From Novosphingobium sediminis (lineage in GTDB: Bacteria; Pseudomonadota; Alphaproteobacteria; Sphingomonadales; Sphingomonadaceae): a stretch of DNA of 64,000 bases. The notes under the pieces were generated by a model. That model did no database searches. It had not been told where the DNA came from and saw only the letters and a program-made list of their open reading frames with translations. The translations under genes and the position numbers were made by a program. Shown here piece by piece: positions 11,925-21,682 of the stretch (position 1 is the first letter of the stretch; each line of letters opens with the position of its first letter). The stretch lies in contig NZ_BJYR01000011.1 in NCBI RefSeq assembly GCF_007991615.1, positions 1 to 64,000 on the forward strand. Direction: 5' to 3'.

Positions 11925-12293
11925 ATGATCCAGATGCAGTCCAATCTCGAAGTCGCTGACAACAGCGGCGCGAAGCGCGTCCAGTGCATCAAGGTGCTGG
12001 GCGGGTCGAAGCGTCGTTTCGCCAGCGTCGGCGATGTGATCGTCGTGTCGATCAAGGAAGCGCAGCCGCGCGCCCGTGTCAAAAAGGGCGACGTGCACCG
12101 TGCGGTGATCGTGCGTACCCGCAAGGATGTCCGCCGCGCCGATGGCAGCGTGATCCGCTTCGACACCAATGCCGCTGTGCTCGTCGGCAAGAACGAAGAG
12201 CCGATCGGCACCCGTATCTTCGGCCCGGTGGTGCGTGAACTGCGCGCCCGCGGCTTCATGAAGATCATCAGCCTTGCGCCGGAGGTGCTGTAA
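11925..12293 (+). CDS. rplN: 50S ribosomal protein L14
   Basis: L14, 122 aa, at the 30S-50S interface and the binding site of the silencing factor Rsf[28 protein letters not shown] and [25 protein letters not shown] are family signatures. First gene of the spc order. Its stop overlaps the rplX start by one base. Confidence 0.98.
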   Translation: MIQMQSNLEVADNSGAKRVQCIKVLGGSKRRFASVGDVIVVSIKEAQPRARVKKGDVHRAVIVRTRKDVRRADGSVIRFDTNAAVLVGKNEEPIGTRIFGPVVRELRARGFMKIISLAPEVL

Positions 12294-12610
12294 TGTCGGC
12301 TGCCAAGATCAAGAAGGGTGACGCTGTTGTCGTCCGTTCGGGCAAGGACAAGGGCCGTACCGGAACGGTGCTCCAGGTTCTCCCGAAGGACGACAAGGTG
12401 ATCGTCGCCGGCATCAATATTGCCGCGCGCCACCGCAAGCCCACTCAGGAGAACCCGCAGGGCGGCATCGACCGCCGTGAGGCTCCGCTGCACATCTCGA
12501 AGGTGGGCATTGCTGACAAGGACGGCAAGCCGACCCGCGTGCGCTTCGAAACGAAGGACGGCAAGAAGGTCCGCGTGGCCGTCAAGTCCGGGGAGACGAT
12601 CGATGGCTGA
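12293..12610 (+). CDS. rplX: 50S ribosomal protein L24
   Basis: L24, 105 aa, an early 50S assembly initiator with a KOW motif ([32 protein letters not shown]). The length and order are standard. The last 8 bases overlap the start of rplE. Confidence 0.97.
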   Translation: MSAAKIKKGDAVVVRSGKDKGRTGTVLQVLPKDDKVIVAGINIAARHRKPTQENPQGGIDRREAPLHISKVGIADKDGKPTRVRFETKDGKKVRVAVKSGETIDG

Positions 12611-13184
12611 TAAGTACGTGCCCCGCATGAAGGCCAAGTACGAGGCTGAGGTCGCTGCCGCGATGCAGGCCAAGTTCGGCTATGCGAACCACATGGAGAT
12701 TCCGAAGATCGACAAGATCACGCTCAACATGGGCGTGGGCGAGGCGAGCCAGGACAAGAAGAAGGTGACGACCGCCGCTGCCGAGATGGAACTCATCTCG
12801 GGCCAGAAGCCGGTGATCACCAAGGCGAAGAAGTCTATCGCGCAGTTTAAGCTGCGTGAAGGCATGCCGATCGGTTGCAAGGTTACGCTGCGCCGCGAAC
12901 GCATGTACGAGTTCCTCGACCGTCTCATCACTATCGCGATGCCCCGCATCCGTGACTTTCGTGGTCTGAACCCGAAGTCGTTCGACGGGCGCGGCAACTA
13001 CGCGATGGGTCTGAAGGAGCAGATCATCTTCCCGGAGATCAGCTACGATCAGATCGAGAAGGTGCGCGGCATGGACATCATCGTCACCACCACCGCCAAG
13101 ACCGACGAGGAAGCGCGCGAGCTGCTCCGTCTCTTCGGTTTCCCGTTCCCGCGCGACGCTGCTGAAGAGCAGAAGGCCGCCTGA
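12603..13184 (+). CDS. rplE: 50S ribosomal protein L5
   Basis: L5, 193 aa, binds 5S rRNA in the central protuberance. [27 protein letters not shown] starts at 12603, 8 nt inside rplX, and the [16 protein letters not shown] and [14 protein letters not shown] segments are typical. The frame is open upstream to 12420 but that part only mirrors rplX. In-frame end AAEEQKAA is a short acidic tail. Confidence 0.97.
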   Translation: MADKYVPRMKAKYEAEVAAAMQAKFGYANHMEIPKIDKITLNMGVGEASQDKKKVTTAAAEMELISGQKPVITKAKKSIAQFKLREGMPIGCKVTLRRERMYEFLDRLITIAMPRIRDFRGLNPKSFDGRGNYAMGLKEQIIFPEISYDQIEKVRGMDIIVTTTAKTDEEARELLRLFGFPFPRDAAEEQKAA

Positions 13185-13244
13185 GGATTTCCCGGCTCGA
13201 GCCAACTGGCTCGCCAATGGTTTTGAAGAAGAGAGCTTAAGTCC

Positions 13245-13550
13245 ATGGCGAAACTGAGTTCCATCAACAAGAATGAGCGCCGCAAGAAGCTCGTTCAGAA
13301 GTACGCGGCGAAGTACGCTTCGCTGAAGGCCGTCGCGGCCGACGAGAAGCTCGACGAAACCGAGCGCCTCATCGCCCGCCTCAAGATGGCCGAACTGCCG
13401 CGCAACGCGAACCCGACCCGCGTGCGCAACCGCTGCAACACCACCGGTCGTCCGCGCGGCTACTACCGCAAGTTCGGCCTTTGCCGCATCGAGCTGCGCG
13501 ATCTCGCCAACAAGGGGATGATCCCCGGCGTGACCAAGTCGAGCTGGTAA
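13245..13550 (+). CDS. rpsN: 30S ribosomal protein S14 (zinc-free type)
   Basis: S14, 101 aa. This is the long form without the two CxxC zinc knuckles; only two cysteines occur in [21 protein letters not shown]. The sequence [20 protein letters not shown] is typical of alphaproteobacteria. It assembles late into the 30S head. It lies 60 nt after rplE. Confidence 0.97.
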   Translation: MAKLSSINKNERRKKLVQKYAAKYASLKAVAADEKLDETERLIARLKMAELPRNANPTRVRNRCNTTGRPRGYYRKFGLCRIELRDLANKGMIPGVTKSSW

Positions 13551-13560
13551 GGATCACGAG

Positions 13561-13956
13561 ATGGCACTGACCGACCCCCTGGGTGATATGCTCACCCGCA
13601 TCCGCAACGGCCAGCAGGCGAAGAAGGACTCGGTCCTTTCGCCCGCTTCGAAGCTGCGTCTCCACGTGCTCGAAGTTCTCCAGCGTGAGGGCTACATCCG
13701 CGGCTTCAGCGAGGACGCCACTGGCGCCCACCCGCAGCTGCGCATCGAGCTGAAGTATTTCGAGGGCCAGCCGGCGATCAAGCACGTGGCCCGCGTCTCG
13801 AAGCCGGGCCGCCGCGTCTACTCGGGTTCCAAGGAACTCCCGGTTGTGCGCAACGGCCTCGGCATCACCATCGTCTCGACGCCGAAGGGCGTGCTCTCGG
13901 ATGCCGAAGCGCGCGCTGCCAACGTCGGTGGCGAAGTGCTGGCGGAGGTGTTCTGA
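13561..13956 (+). CDS. rpsH: 30S ribosomal protein S8
   Basis: S8, 131 aa, a primary 16S-binding protein; in E. coli it is the autogenous repressor of the spc operon, binding the message at rpl[26 protein letters not shown] and the C-terminal [19 protein letters not shown] are typical. The stop shares one base with the rplF start. Confidence 0.97.
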   Translation: MALTDPLGDMLTRIRNGQQAKKDSVLSPASKLRLHVLEVLQREGYIRGFSEDATGAHPQLRIELKYFEGQPAIKHVARVSKPGRRVYSGSKELPVVRNGLGITIVSTPKGVLSDAEARAANVGGEVLAEVF

Positions 13957-14489
13957 TGAGCCGCATCGGCAAGAAGCCGGTGACGATCCCGAGCGGCGTC
14001 ACCGCGGATATCGCGAATGGCGTTCTGACCGTGAAGGGCCCCAAGGGCACGCTCACGCTCAGCATGCGCGACGAGATCAGCTACACCGTGGACGGCAACG
14101 CGATCATCGTGAAGCCGGCGAACGACACCAAGGCTGCCCGGGCGTTCTGGGGCATGCAGCGTACGCTGGTCGACAACCTGGTTGTCGGCGTGACGGAAGG
14201 GTACACCAAGACCCTGAACATCACCGGCGTTGGCTATCGTGCCAACTCGCAGGGCAGCAATCTAAAGCTGCAGCTCGGCTACAGCCACGATGTCGATTAC
14301 GCGATTCCCGAGGGTATCGAGATCAAGACCCCTGACAACACCACGGTGTTGATCTCGGGTATCGACAAGCAGAAGGTTGGCCAGGTGGCCGCCGAGATCC
14401 GTCGCTGGCGCAAGCCCGAGCCTTACAAGGGCAAGGGTATCAAGTACGCTGGCGAGTTCATCTTCCGCAAGGAAGGGAAGAAGAAGTAA
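13956..14489 (+). CDS. rplF: 50S ribosomal protein L6
   Basis: L6, 177 aa, near the GTPase-associated centre. [19 protein letters not shown] and the C-terminal signature [19 protein letters not shown] are both present. It overlaps rpsH at its start and rplR at its end by one base each, so the three are translationally coupled. Confidence 0.98.
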   Translation: MSRIGKKPVTIPSGVTADIANGVLTVKGPKGTLTLSMRDEISYTVDGNAIIVKPANDTKAARAFWGMQRTLVDNLVVGVTEGYTKTLNITGVGYRANSQGSNLKLQLGYSHDVDYAIPEGIEIKTPDNTTVLISGIDKQKVGQVAAEIRRWRKPEPYKGKGIKYAGEFIFRKEGKKK

Positions 14490-14839
14490 TGGCCAAGCTC
14501 TCGCTCTTCGACCGCCGCCGTCAGCGCGTCCGTACCGCGCTCAAGGCTCGTTCCGGTGGCCGTCCGCGGCTTTCGGTTCACCGTTCCGGCCGGCACATCT
14601 ACGCGCAGATCATCGACGACGCTGCGGGCAAGACGCTCGCTGCCGCCTCCAGCCTCGTCAAGGGCCAGAAGGCGATCGGTGCCACGGTTGATGCCGCCGC
14701 GCAGGTTGGCAAGGACATTGCCGAGCGCGCCAAGGCTGCCGGCATCACCACTGTCGTGTTCGATCGCGGCGGCTTCCTGTTCCACGGCCGCGTCAAGGCG
14801 CTGGCTGACGCTGCCCGCGAAAACGGGCTGGAGTTCTAA
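14489..14839 (+). CDS. rplR: 50S ribosomal protein L18
   Basis: L18, 116 aa, binds 5S rRNA with L5. [20 protein letters not shown] and the C-terminal [26 protein letters not shown] are diagnostic. It starts on the last base of rplF and is followed one base later by rpsE. Confidence 0.97.
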   Translation: MAKLSLFDRRRQRVRTALKARSGGRPRLSVHRSGRHIYAQIIDDAAGKTLAAASSLVKGQKAIGATVDAAAQVGKDIAERAKAAGITTVVFDRGGFLFHGRVKALADAARENGLEF

Positions 14840-14840
14840 G

Positions 14841-15566
14841 ATGGCTGATGAAACCAACCTGGAAGCCGCAGTGGCTCCCGAAGCAGCCGGTACCGACGCC
14901 CCCCGCGAGGGTCGTGGTGGTCGCGGAGGCGATCGTGGTCGTGGCCGTGGCGGCAATGACCGCGGCGGTGATCGTGGTGGCCGTGGCCGCCGTGACGACC
15001 GTGGTCGTGGCAACCGTGACGAGGAAGGTGGCGAGGAGCTGATCGAGAAGCTCGTTCACATCAACCGCGTTTCCAAGACCGTGAAGGGCGGCAAGCGCTT
15101 TGGTTTTGCCGCGCTTGTTGTGGTCGGTGATGGCAAGGGCCGCGTTGGCTTCGGCCATGGCAAGGCACGCGAAGTGCCGGAAGCGATCACCAAGGCGACC
15201 GCTTCGGCCAAGAAGACCATGGTTCGCATTCCGCTCAAGGAAGGCCGCACCCTGCACCATGACGGCAAGGGCCGTTTCGGCGCTGGCAAGGTCAACCTCC
15301 GTTCGGCGCCTGCCGGTACTGGCATCATCGCCGGTGGCCCGATGCGCGCCGTTTTCGAGAGCCTCGGTGTTGCCGACGTGGTGACCAAGTCGGTCGGCAC
15401 CTCGAACCCCTACAACATGATCCGCGCGACATTTGACGCGCTCACCGATCAGACCAGCCCCAAGTCGGTTGCGCAGCGCCGCGGCAAGAAGATTGCCGAC
15501 CTGCTCGGTCGTGGCGGTGCTGCTCCGGTTGAGGCCGAGGCGGAAGCCGCGGCCATCGTGGAGTAA
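14841..15566 (+). CDS. rpsE: 30S ribosomal protein S5 with RGG-rich N-terminal extension
   Basis: S5, 241 aa, against 167 in E. coli; it shapes the mRNA entry channel. The core begins near residue 66 ([23 protein letters not shown]) and contains the [12 protein letters not shown] loop of the family. Residues about 21-60 are made almost only of Arg, Gly and Asp with repeated RGG/GRG units, a low-complexity RNA-binding-like tail. There is also an acidic Ala/Glu-rich C-terminal tail. Short RG-rich S5 tails are common in alphaproteobacteria, but this one is long. Confidence 0.96.
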   Translation: MADETNLEAAVAPEAAGTDAPREGRGGRGGDRGRGRGGNDRGGDRGGRGRRDDRGRGNRDEEGGEELIEKLVHINRVSKTVKGGKRFGFAALVVVGDGKGRVGFGHGKAREVPEAITKATASAKKTMVRIPLKEGRTLHHDGKGRFGAGKVNLRSAPAGTGIIAGGPMRAVFESLGVADVVTKSVGTSNPYNMIRATFDALTDQTSPKSVAQRRGKKIADLLGRGGAAPVEAEAEAAAIVE

Positions 15567-15572
15567 TCAGAC

Positions 15573-15749
15573 ATGGCAAAGATCAAGATCAAGCAGATCG
15601 GCTCGCCGATTCGGCGCCCCGAAAGCCAGAAGCAGATCCTTATCGGTCTGGGCCTGGGCAAGATGCACCGTGTGGTCGAGCTTGAGGACACCGCTGAAGT
15701 GCGCGGCGCGATCGCCAAGCTTCCGCACATGGTGGCCGTGGTCGACTGA
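15573..15749 (+). CDS. rpmD: 50S ribosomal protein L30
   Basis: L30, 58 aa, too short for many gene finders. It reads [20 protein letters not shown], then [16 protein letters not shown], and ends MVAVVD with a TGA at 15747-15749. This is the normal size and place after rpsE. Instead of rplO it is followed by a strong terminator and unrelated genes, so the first part of the spc operon ends here. Confidence 0.95.
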   Translation: MAKIKIKQIGSPIRRPESQKQILIGLGLGKMHRVVELEDTAEVRGAIAKLPHMVAVVD

Positions 15750-15790
15750 CTGCTGGCTGGCCTCAAGGCCGACTAGTATAGCTAATTTGG

Positions 15791-15824
15791 AAAGGGCCCC
15801 GGCAGCGATGCCGGGGCCTTTTTC
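15791..15824 (+). terminator. intrinsic terminator after rpmD
   Basis: GGCCCCGGC (15795-15803) pairs perfectly with GCCGGGGCC (15810-15818), loop AGCGAT, followed by TTTTT. Placed 46 nt after the rpmD stop, it closes the ribosomal transcript in the middle of the normal spc order. Confidence 0.9.
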
Positions 15825-15940
15825 GTTATGCGAGGCTTGCAACGTAATTGTCATAAGTAAATGAAAGGGAAGCAAAATATGTCTTGAGGGCAAGGTTCTC
15901 GTAGCAGTCCTGTCACGTTTGCGTGCTCTGAGCGGGTCAC

Positions 15941-16009
15941 GCGCGGAGGCCTACGGTTCGCCCCCGGCCACCATCCCGGTGGCCAAACGGTTGGTGCTTT
16001 TCTCCGCGC
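15941..16009 (+). promoter_or_regulatory. structured leader before TonB-dependent receptor
   Basis: GCGCGGAG (15941-15948) pairs perfectly with CTCCGCGC (16002-16009), closing a 53-nt domain that contains a second perfect hairpin, GGCCACC (15966-15972) with GGTGGCC (15978-15984). The element ends 33 nt before the receptor start. It could be a riboswitch-like or protein-bound leader. I do not recognise it as a cobalamin riboswitch or any other known class. Confidence 0.45.
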
Positions 16010-16042
16010 CGGATCAATCGATCCACAATCGGAGATAACAAG

Positions 16043-18559
16043 ATGCGCTTCCCCTCCAAGTTTCTCGCGGCAGCCAGCCCGATCGCGTTTTGCGTTACCG
16101 CGCTGAATTCGCCCGCCTTCGCTCAGTCGACCGGTTCGGTCGAGTTTGACAAGGAGATCGTGGTCACTGGCACGCGCGGTACGCAGCAAGTTGCCGGTGT
16201 CGCTTCGCCCGATACGCCGAAGGCGAGGGCCGTGCTGACGCAGGAGACGATTCAGCGCCAGAATCCCGGCCAGACCATTCTCGATACGATCAACCTGATC
16301 CCGGGCGTCAGCTTCCAGAATAACGACGCCTATGGCTCGGCCGGCGGCACGCTCAGCATCCGTGGCTTCGATGCGAGCCGGATCAGCCTCACGTTCGACG
16401 GCGTGCCGCTCAACGATTCGGGCAACTATGCGATCTATTCGAACCAGCAGCTTGATCCTGAGATCATCTCGGAAGTGAACGTGAACCTCGGCACGACCGA
16501 TGTGGACAGCCCCACGGCCTCGGCGGTGGGCGGCACGATCAACTATCGCAGCAAGACCCCGGATCATGATCTTGGGCTGCTCGTTTCGGGTTCGGTGGGC
16601 GAGTACAATTTTCGCCGTGGCATCGTGAAGGTGGAAACCGGCGATCTGACCGCGAGCGGCACACGGGCGTGGTTTTCCGCCAGCACCGCGAAGAACGACA
16701 ATCCGTTCAACAACTACGGCAAGATCAGCAAGCAGCAGTACAACGGCAAGATCTATCAGCCGCTCGCCGGGGATGATTTCATCGCCATCGCGGCGCACTA
16801 CAACCAGAACCGCAACAACTTCTTCGGCTCACTGCCGCTGCGCAATGATCCCACCCGCACCGTCGGTTCGGCGTCCAGCAACCGTTTTCCGGGCAATTCC
16901 GACGAGCGCGGGTATACCGTCAACGTTCCGTGCACGGTCGCGCTGGGCGTGACTGGCGTGGCGGATTCCGCCAACACCTGCGGCACCGAATTCGATCGCC
17001 GCTACAACCCTTCGAATACCGGCAACGTGCGCATTTCCTCGCGCTTCACTCTGGCCGATCATCTCGTCCTGACGGTCGATCCGAGTTACCAGTGGGTTAA
17101 GGCCAACGGCGGCGGCACCGTCACCGGGCTTGAAGGCGTGCGGACGATTGCCGGCACCGCCTATACCGGCTTCGTCGGCGGCAAGTACTACTTCGGCAAG
17201 GACCTGAATGGCGATGGCGATGCGCTCGATGCGGTTTCGCTGCTCGCGCCCAGCCACACCCAGACGCGGCGCTATGGTCTGATTGCCAGCTTGAAGTGGG
17301 ACATCAACCCCGAGAACACTGTGCGCATTGCCTATACCTACGATGGTGCGCGCCACCGGCAGACCGGCGAAGTGGGCACGCTGCAGTTCAACGGCGAGCC
17401 GACCGATGTGTTCCCGATCAACAACCCGCTGAGAGCAGCCAATGGCGTCGTCGTGCAGAAGCGCGACCGCCTGTCCTATGCGATCCTCCACCAGGTGGCG
17501 GGCGAATATCGCGGCGAGTTTTTCGGCGGCAATCTTGTGGTCAACGCCGGGGTGCGCGCGCCGTTCTTCAAGCGCAACCTGACGAACTACTGCTTTGCCA
17601 CCTCTGCCAGTGGCAACGTCGATTGCTTCGGCCAGGATGCGGCGCTCAACGCGGGATACGCTGCGGCCAATCCCTATTCCTACAGCAGCACGACCAACAA
17701 GTTCACCGGCTACGCTGCCCCGCAGCAGCGCTTGTTCAACTTCAACAGGGTCCTGCCCAACGTCGGCTTCGTCTACAAGCTGGGTAGCGGCGTCAGCCTC
17801 TTCGCCAACTACTCGAAGGGCCTTTCGGTTCCGGGTACGGACAGCCTCTACAACGCCTTCGTGTTCCCGCTCGGCACCGAGCAGGCGCTGCCCAAGCCCG
17901 AGACGACGGACAACTTCGATGGCGGCGTGCGCTATCGCTCCGGCAAGGTGCAGGGCGAGATTTCGGGTTTCTACAACAAGTTCCAGAACCGCCTGGCGAG
18001 CGCTTATGATCCCGAACTCGACGTCAACGTCTACCGCAACCTCGGTGACGTGAAGAAGTACGGCTTTGACGGCTATGTCTCGTACCAGCCGATCCCTGCG
18101 CTCAGCCTCTATGCCTTCGCCAGCGCGCTCAAGTCCGAAATCCAGAACGACGTGCAGATCAATGCCACCACGTTTGCCGCGACGACCGGCAAGCGCGAAT
18201 CCGGCATTCCGACCTATTCGTACGGCGGCGCGGTGCGCGGCTCTGTCGGTCCGTTCGATCTTGGGGTGACGTTCAAGCGCACCGGGCCGCGCTATTACAA
18301 TGACGAGAACCTGCCGGTCGTCGTGGGTGGCACCGAAGTCTACCCGGCGCAGATTCCGGCTTACAACCTCGTCAATCTCGATGCGCGGTTTAATCTCAAG
18401 GGGATCGGCCGCAGCAGCTACATCCAGCTCAACGTCTACAATCTGTTCGACGAATTCTATGTTGGCGGCGTTGGCGGCACGTTGCTGCACACAGCGACCT
18501 ATTTCGCCCAGATCGGCGCCCCGCGCACGGTCAGCGGAACGCTTGTGATCGGTTTTTGA
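16043..18559 (+). CDS. TonB-dependent outer-membrane receptor
   Basis: An 838-aa TonB-dependent transporter. A signal peptide of about 27 residues ends at SPAFA-Q. A TonB box (EIVVTGT, residues 38-44) is followed by a plug domain (TILDTINLIPGVSFQ, then GGTLSIRGFDASRISLTFDGVPL) and a 22-strand-type barrel ending in the terminal Phe (TLVIGF) expected for outer-membrane insertion. The substrate cannot be read from sequence; no peptidase, siderophore enzyme or sugar gene is adjacent. It sits alone on this strand inside the split spc operon, facing two DUF4139 genes that end 38 nt past its stop. It has its own structured leader. Confidence 0.93.
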   Translation: MRFPSKFLAAASPIAFCVTALNSPAFAQSTGSVEFDKEIVVTGTRGTQQVAGVASPDTPKARAVLTQETIQRQNPGQTILDTINLIPGVSFQNNDAYGSAGGTLSIRGFDASRISLTFDGVPLNDSGNYAIYSNQQLDPEIISEVNVNLGTTDVDSPTASAVGGTINYRSKTPDHDLGLLVSGSVGEYNFRRGIVKVETGDLTASGTRAWFSASTAKNDNPFNNYGKISKQQYNGKIYQPLAGDDFIAIAAHYNQNRNNFFGSLPLRNDPTRTVGSASSNRFPGNSDERGYTVNVPCTVALGVTGVADSANTCGTEFDRRYNPSNTGNVRISSRFTLADHLVLTVDPSYQWVKANGGGTVTGLEGVRTIAGTAYTGFVGGKYYFGKDLNGDGDALDAVSLLAPSHTQTRRYGLIASLKWDINPENTVRIAYTYDGARHRQTGEVGTLQFNGEPTDVFPINNPLRAANGVVVQKRDRLSYAILHQVAGEYRGEFFGGNLVVNAGVRAPFFKRNLTNYCFATSASGNVDCFGQDAALNAGYAAANPYSYSSTTNKFTGYAAPQQRLFNFNRVLPNVGFVYKLGSGVSLFANYSKGLSVPGTDSLYNAFVFPLGTEQALPKPETTDNFDGGVRYRSGKVQGEISGFYNKFQNRLASAYDPELDVNVYRNLGDVKKYGFDGYVSYQPIPALSLYAFASALKSEIQNDVQINATTFAATTGKRESGIPTYSYGGAVRGSVGPFDLGVTFKRTGPRYYNDENLPVVVGGTEVYPAQIPAYNLVNLDARFNLKGIGRSSYIQLNVYNLFDEFYVGGVGGTLLHTATYFAQIGAPRTVSGTLVIGF

Positions 18560-18596
18560 TCCTGTGGTGCCTTCGGCCCGGAAATGAGCATTGCGC

Positions 18597-20159
18597 TCAG
18601 TCCGGGTCGGTCACCCGGTAGCGGAGTAAGGCTTCGCCATTGGCAGGCACGGACACCGTCCACGTCGGCCGGCCAAATTTGCGCGTGAGGGGCGTTGAGG
18701 GGCGCAGCAGCTTTGCCCCATCGTCCAGGCGGACCATGCCCTCGAACATGATCGGCCAGGGATTGGCATTGCTGACCTTGGCTTCAAAATCGGCCCACCG
18801 CGCAGCCGATGCCGTTTTCCTCACTTTTACATGGACTTGCGGCGAGGAGCTGAGCGTCACTTCGACGTCCTCATTCACCGCATAATCGCGCATGCCGCCT
18901 TGGCCGACGAGGAGCAGATCGGCCTCGTGTGGCTCGAACACTGCCACCGGACCACCCGGCAGCGACACGCCAAGGCCATCCTCCTTGCGGTTGCGTGTGC
19001 GCAGCTTGATCGTGGCATTCCCGTCGATGCCGTCCCAAAGATCGGCGGTGTGCCAAGTCTTGAACTTTACCGACTTGAGGTCGTGCATCGCCACCTGCTT
19101 CTGCGCATTGGCGGCGACGGTGGTCGGCATCGGCACGCGGTAGAGCTTGAGATCGCCGAGGCCTTCCTCGGTGACCTTGACGGGAGCATTCATGATGGGG
19201 GCAGATCGCCGCTGCGCCGTCACGACGATGTCTGCCGCCATCATGCCCTCCATCATCATGGGAGGCGGCGGGGGCGCGGGTGGGGGGATGACTTGCGGCG
19301 CCCACACGCGCGGCTGGAGATAGCAATGCAGCACCAGATCGCCGTCCTGCACATCGCGCGTCTCGCGCGAATCCTCGCGGTCCAGCTTGCCGCCGACCAC
19401 TGCCGTGCTCGCAGCGGGGAAACTGGTGGGGTCGCTGCTCGCCAGAGTTACCCACGCCGTCAGGTCAGCCTTGCCCGTCACCGGATTGAGCCGGACGACG
19501 TAGTTGGTCTGCCAATCGAACCCCCACGCAAGGTAGGAGAGCGTGATCGTCGCGCGCTTGGCCGCCGTGCTTTCTGTGCGCACCGATAGCGTCGGCCGCG
19601 CGCTGAGCCCTTCCGGCATTTCGCTATAAATCAGTGCGTCGGAGATCCCGCGTCCGCAATCGGCGACTTCGAACCCGTCTCTTGTCTGCACGATCGCCGC
19701 GCCGTCCGGGCCGGAGCGGATCACCGCGCGTTCCTCGCTCACTGTACCCTTGCCATCCTTGCCGCGTTGGCGGCGCAGGATCACCGGGCGCCCATAGGCG
19801 CGGGCATAGAGGTTCCGGGCGGAAAGCAGATCGGCATCGAGGTTCTTCTCGCGCACACCGGAAGGCAGTCCGGTGACGAGTGCGGATTCGGGCAGCATAC
19901 CGCCCGCCACGCTCTCGAAGCGGATCGTCGCGGCGCCCGCCGGAATGTCCACGCTGCGTGTCTCGGTGATGAGCGCGTAACCTTCGAGCCAGTCGAGGTT
20001 CATTGCGCTGTCTGCGGCGCGATCCGGTGCTCGATAGATCGTCACGGCAACCGCATCGGGCGCGATTGATGTGACCACAGGCTCACTCGCTGCGGCGGCG
20101 CCCGGCACAAGCGCCAATGCAAAGGCCATTGGGGCCCACAATGAGAGCGCGCGCGGCAC
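18597..20159 (-). CDS. exported DUF4139 protein with internal TonB-box-like segment
   Basis: A 520-aa protein with a signal peptide (MAFALALVPGAAAAS) and a C-terminal DUF4139-type beta region (TITLSYLAWGFDWQTNYVV, then KVRKTASAARWADFEAKVSN). It is clearly a paralogue of the upstream gene. A Pro/Met-rich linker (APPPPPMMMEGMM) is followed by DIVVTAQRR (residues 310-318), which looks like the TonB box of sphingomonad receptors. The GTG at 20159 is chosen because it follows the upstream stop by 11 nt with GAGG before it; an ATG 30 nt further in is the alternative. DUF4139 relatives include the MuiA-type mucoidy inhibitors; biochemical function is unknown. Confidence 0.85.
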   Translation of the reverse strand: MPRALSLWAPMAFALALVPGAAAASEPVVTSIAPDAVAVTIYRAPDRAADSAMNLDWLEGYALITETRSVDIPAGAATIRFESVAGGMLPESALVTGLPSGVREKNLDADLLSARNLYARAYGRPVILRRQRGKDGKGTVSEERAVIRSGPDGAAIVQTRDGFEVADCGRGISDALIYSEMPEGLSARPTLSVRTESTAAKRATITLSYLAWGFDWQTNYVVRLNPVTGKADLTAWVTLASSDPTSFPAASTAVVGGKLDREDSRETRDVQDGDLVLHCYLQPRVWAPQVIPPPAPPPPPMMMEGMMAADIVVTAQRRSAPIMNAPVKVTEEGLGDLKLYRVPMPTTVAANAQKQVAMHDLKSVKFKTWHTADLWDGIDGNATIKLRTRNRKEDGLGVSLPGGPVAVFEPHEADLLLVGQGGMRDYAVNEDVEVTLSSSPQVHVKVRKTASAARWADFEAKVSNANPWPIMFEGMVRLDDGAKLLRPSTPLTRKFGRPTWTVSVPANGEALLRYRVTDPD

Positions 20160-20170
20160 CGCCTCGGCGC

Positions 20171-21682
20171 TCAGTAGCGGGTGTCGAACTGGACGGTGAG
20201 GGTGGTTTCGCCGTTGGCCGGCACATCCAGCGCCCAGACCCGCTCATCCAGCGTGCGCTGCGTGCCCTTCACGCTTTCGGACGGCACTCGCGTATCGCTC
20301 CACCAGTTGTCGAGCCCGGCCTGCACCAGTTCGACCTTGACCGGCGCTGGCCGCGCGTTGGTCACCTTGTAGGTCATCGTCGTGCGCCAATAGACCTTCT
20401 GGCGTTCCACCGTCACATCGTCGGTCTTGCCGTTTACGGTGATCCGCCAGCGCCCGGTCTTCTCCCACTCGTCCGCCGTGATCGTCTCGCGCTTCTGCAC
20501 GGTGGGCTGAACTTTCACGTCGAACGCTTCGCCGGTCCTGAGCGAAAGCGTCGATCCCATCGGCGTGTGGTCGATCCCCTTTTCGCCGATGAATTGCGGC
20601 GCCCCGCGGGCATCGCGCATGTAGACGCGCACGGTGCCCGCCGGGAGCGCATCGCCCACGCCGCTCTCTTTCGCGGTCGATAGCTTGAGCACGGTGGCAA
20701 AGCTCTGCGCCTCGTCCGATGCGCCCAGCCAATCATTGCGGAAGTAGTAGCCCTTGCTGGCCGGGGCCCCTGCCACATCAAGGAAGCTCACCTGCTTCTG
20801 CTGCGCGTTGGCTACCGTGGTCCGCGCGGCGATGGGATAGACGTAGAAGTCCCCCAGTTGCTCGCGGTTCGCGCTCTGCGTGCCTGGGTTGTAGGCAACC
20901 TGCCGCTCGACATAGCGGCGTCCGCCGCCGCCCATGCCGCTGTTGTTGTCCTGCCCGGGCCGCCCGGCGACCAGCAGTACGCGCGCATTGGGGAAGCTCG
21001 TGCCGGTGTTGTTCGTCAGCGTAATCCAGCCCTGCAGGTCCATCTTGCCCGCCGCCTCGTCAAACAGTGCGACATAGTCTGCTTTCCAGCCGAAGCCCGA
21101 CGAGAGATAGCTCAGCGTTACCGGGCGCGAACCGGCACTGGCGGCATCGAGCGTGATCGAGAGCGTCGGCCGCGCGCGCAGGCTCGGCGGCAGACCGGAA
21201 AACAGGATCCGCGCGCCATAGCTTTCGAGCACTTCGATGCGGTCTCCGATCCGCACAATCGTGCCGCCGTTGTTGGCCAGCACCAATGCCTGCTCACGCG
21301 TTTCGACGCCGGTGGCGGGATTCGTGCGTACCAGCGTGACAGTCTGACCCACCGCCTTGTCCAGCAGCTTTTCCGGCGAAAGCAGGTCATAATCGAAGTT
21401 CTGTTCGACGATCCCGGCATCGCCGCTGCCCAGCGTCACCGTCTCGGGACGGATCATCGCCGAAACGTCGGGAAACTCCTGCCGGTTCATGCCCCTCTGG
21501 AGCGTGATCTGCCGCTTGTCCTGCACCAGCGCGAGATCGTTGTTGTAGATGGTCAGCGAGACATCGCCCTGACCTGATGCTGGTGCTGAAGATGGCGCGC
21601 CTTGCGCCCAAAGGGGAGCAGGGAGGGCTGCTGCAAGGCCCAGCATGAGGCCGAATGCGGGAAACTGCCCAAACGTGTTCAT
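20171..21682 (-). CDS. exported DUF4139 protein
   Basis: A 503-aa protein with a signal peptide ending near APLWAQG and a C-terminal DUF4139-type region ([21 protein letters not shown], then [18 protein letters not shown]). The N-terminal part ([21 protein letters not shown]) is the usual start of the mature family. It shares the layout of the downstream paralogue but has a Gly-rich linker ([15 protein letters not shown]) where that protein has the TonB-box-like segment. The two form a transcript on the minus strand. Probably periplasmic or surface-located; function unknown. Confidence 0.85.
   Translation of the reverse strand: MNTFGQFPAFGLMLGLAAALPAPLWAQGAPSSAPASGQGDVSLTIYNNDLALVQDKRQITLQRGMNRQEFPDVSAMIRPETVTLGSGDAGIVEQNFDYDLLSPEKLLDKAVGQTVTLVRTNPATGVETREQALVLANNGGTIVRIGDRIEVLESYGARILFSGLPPSLRARPTLSITLDAASAGSRPVTLSYLSSGFGWKADYVALFDEAAGKMDLQGWITLTNNTGTSFPNARVLLVAGRPGQDNNSGMGGGGRRYVERQVAYNPGTQSANREQLGDFYVYPIAARTTVANAQQKQVSFLDVAGAPASKGYYFRNDWLGASDEAQSFATVLKLSTAKESGVGDALPAGTVRVYMRDARGAPQFIGEKGIDHTPMGSTLSLRTGEAFDVKVQPTVQKRETITADEWEKTGRWRITVNGKTDDVTVERQKVYWRTTMTYKVTNARPAPVKVELVQAGLDNWWSDTRVPSESVKGTQRTLDERVWALDVPANGETTLTVQFDTRY

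Noticed and set aside
15900..16042. Cobalamin riboswitch before the TonB receptor
   Set aside because: The conserved B12-box sequence is not seen; the element is therefore listed only as an unassigned structured leader.
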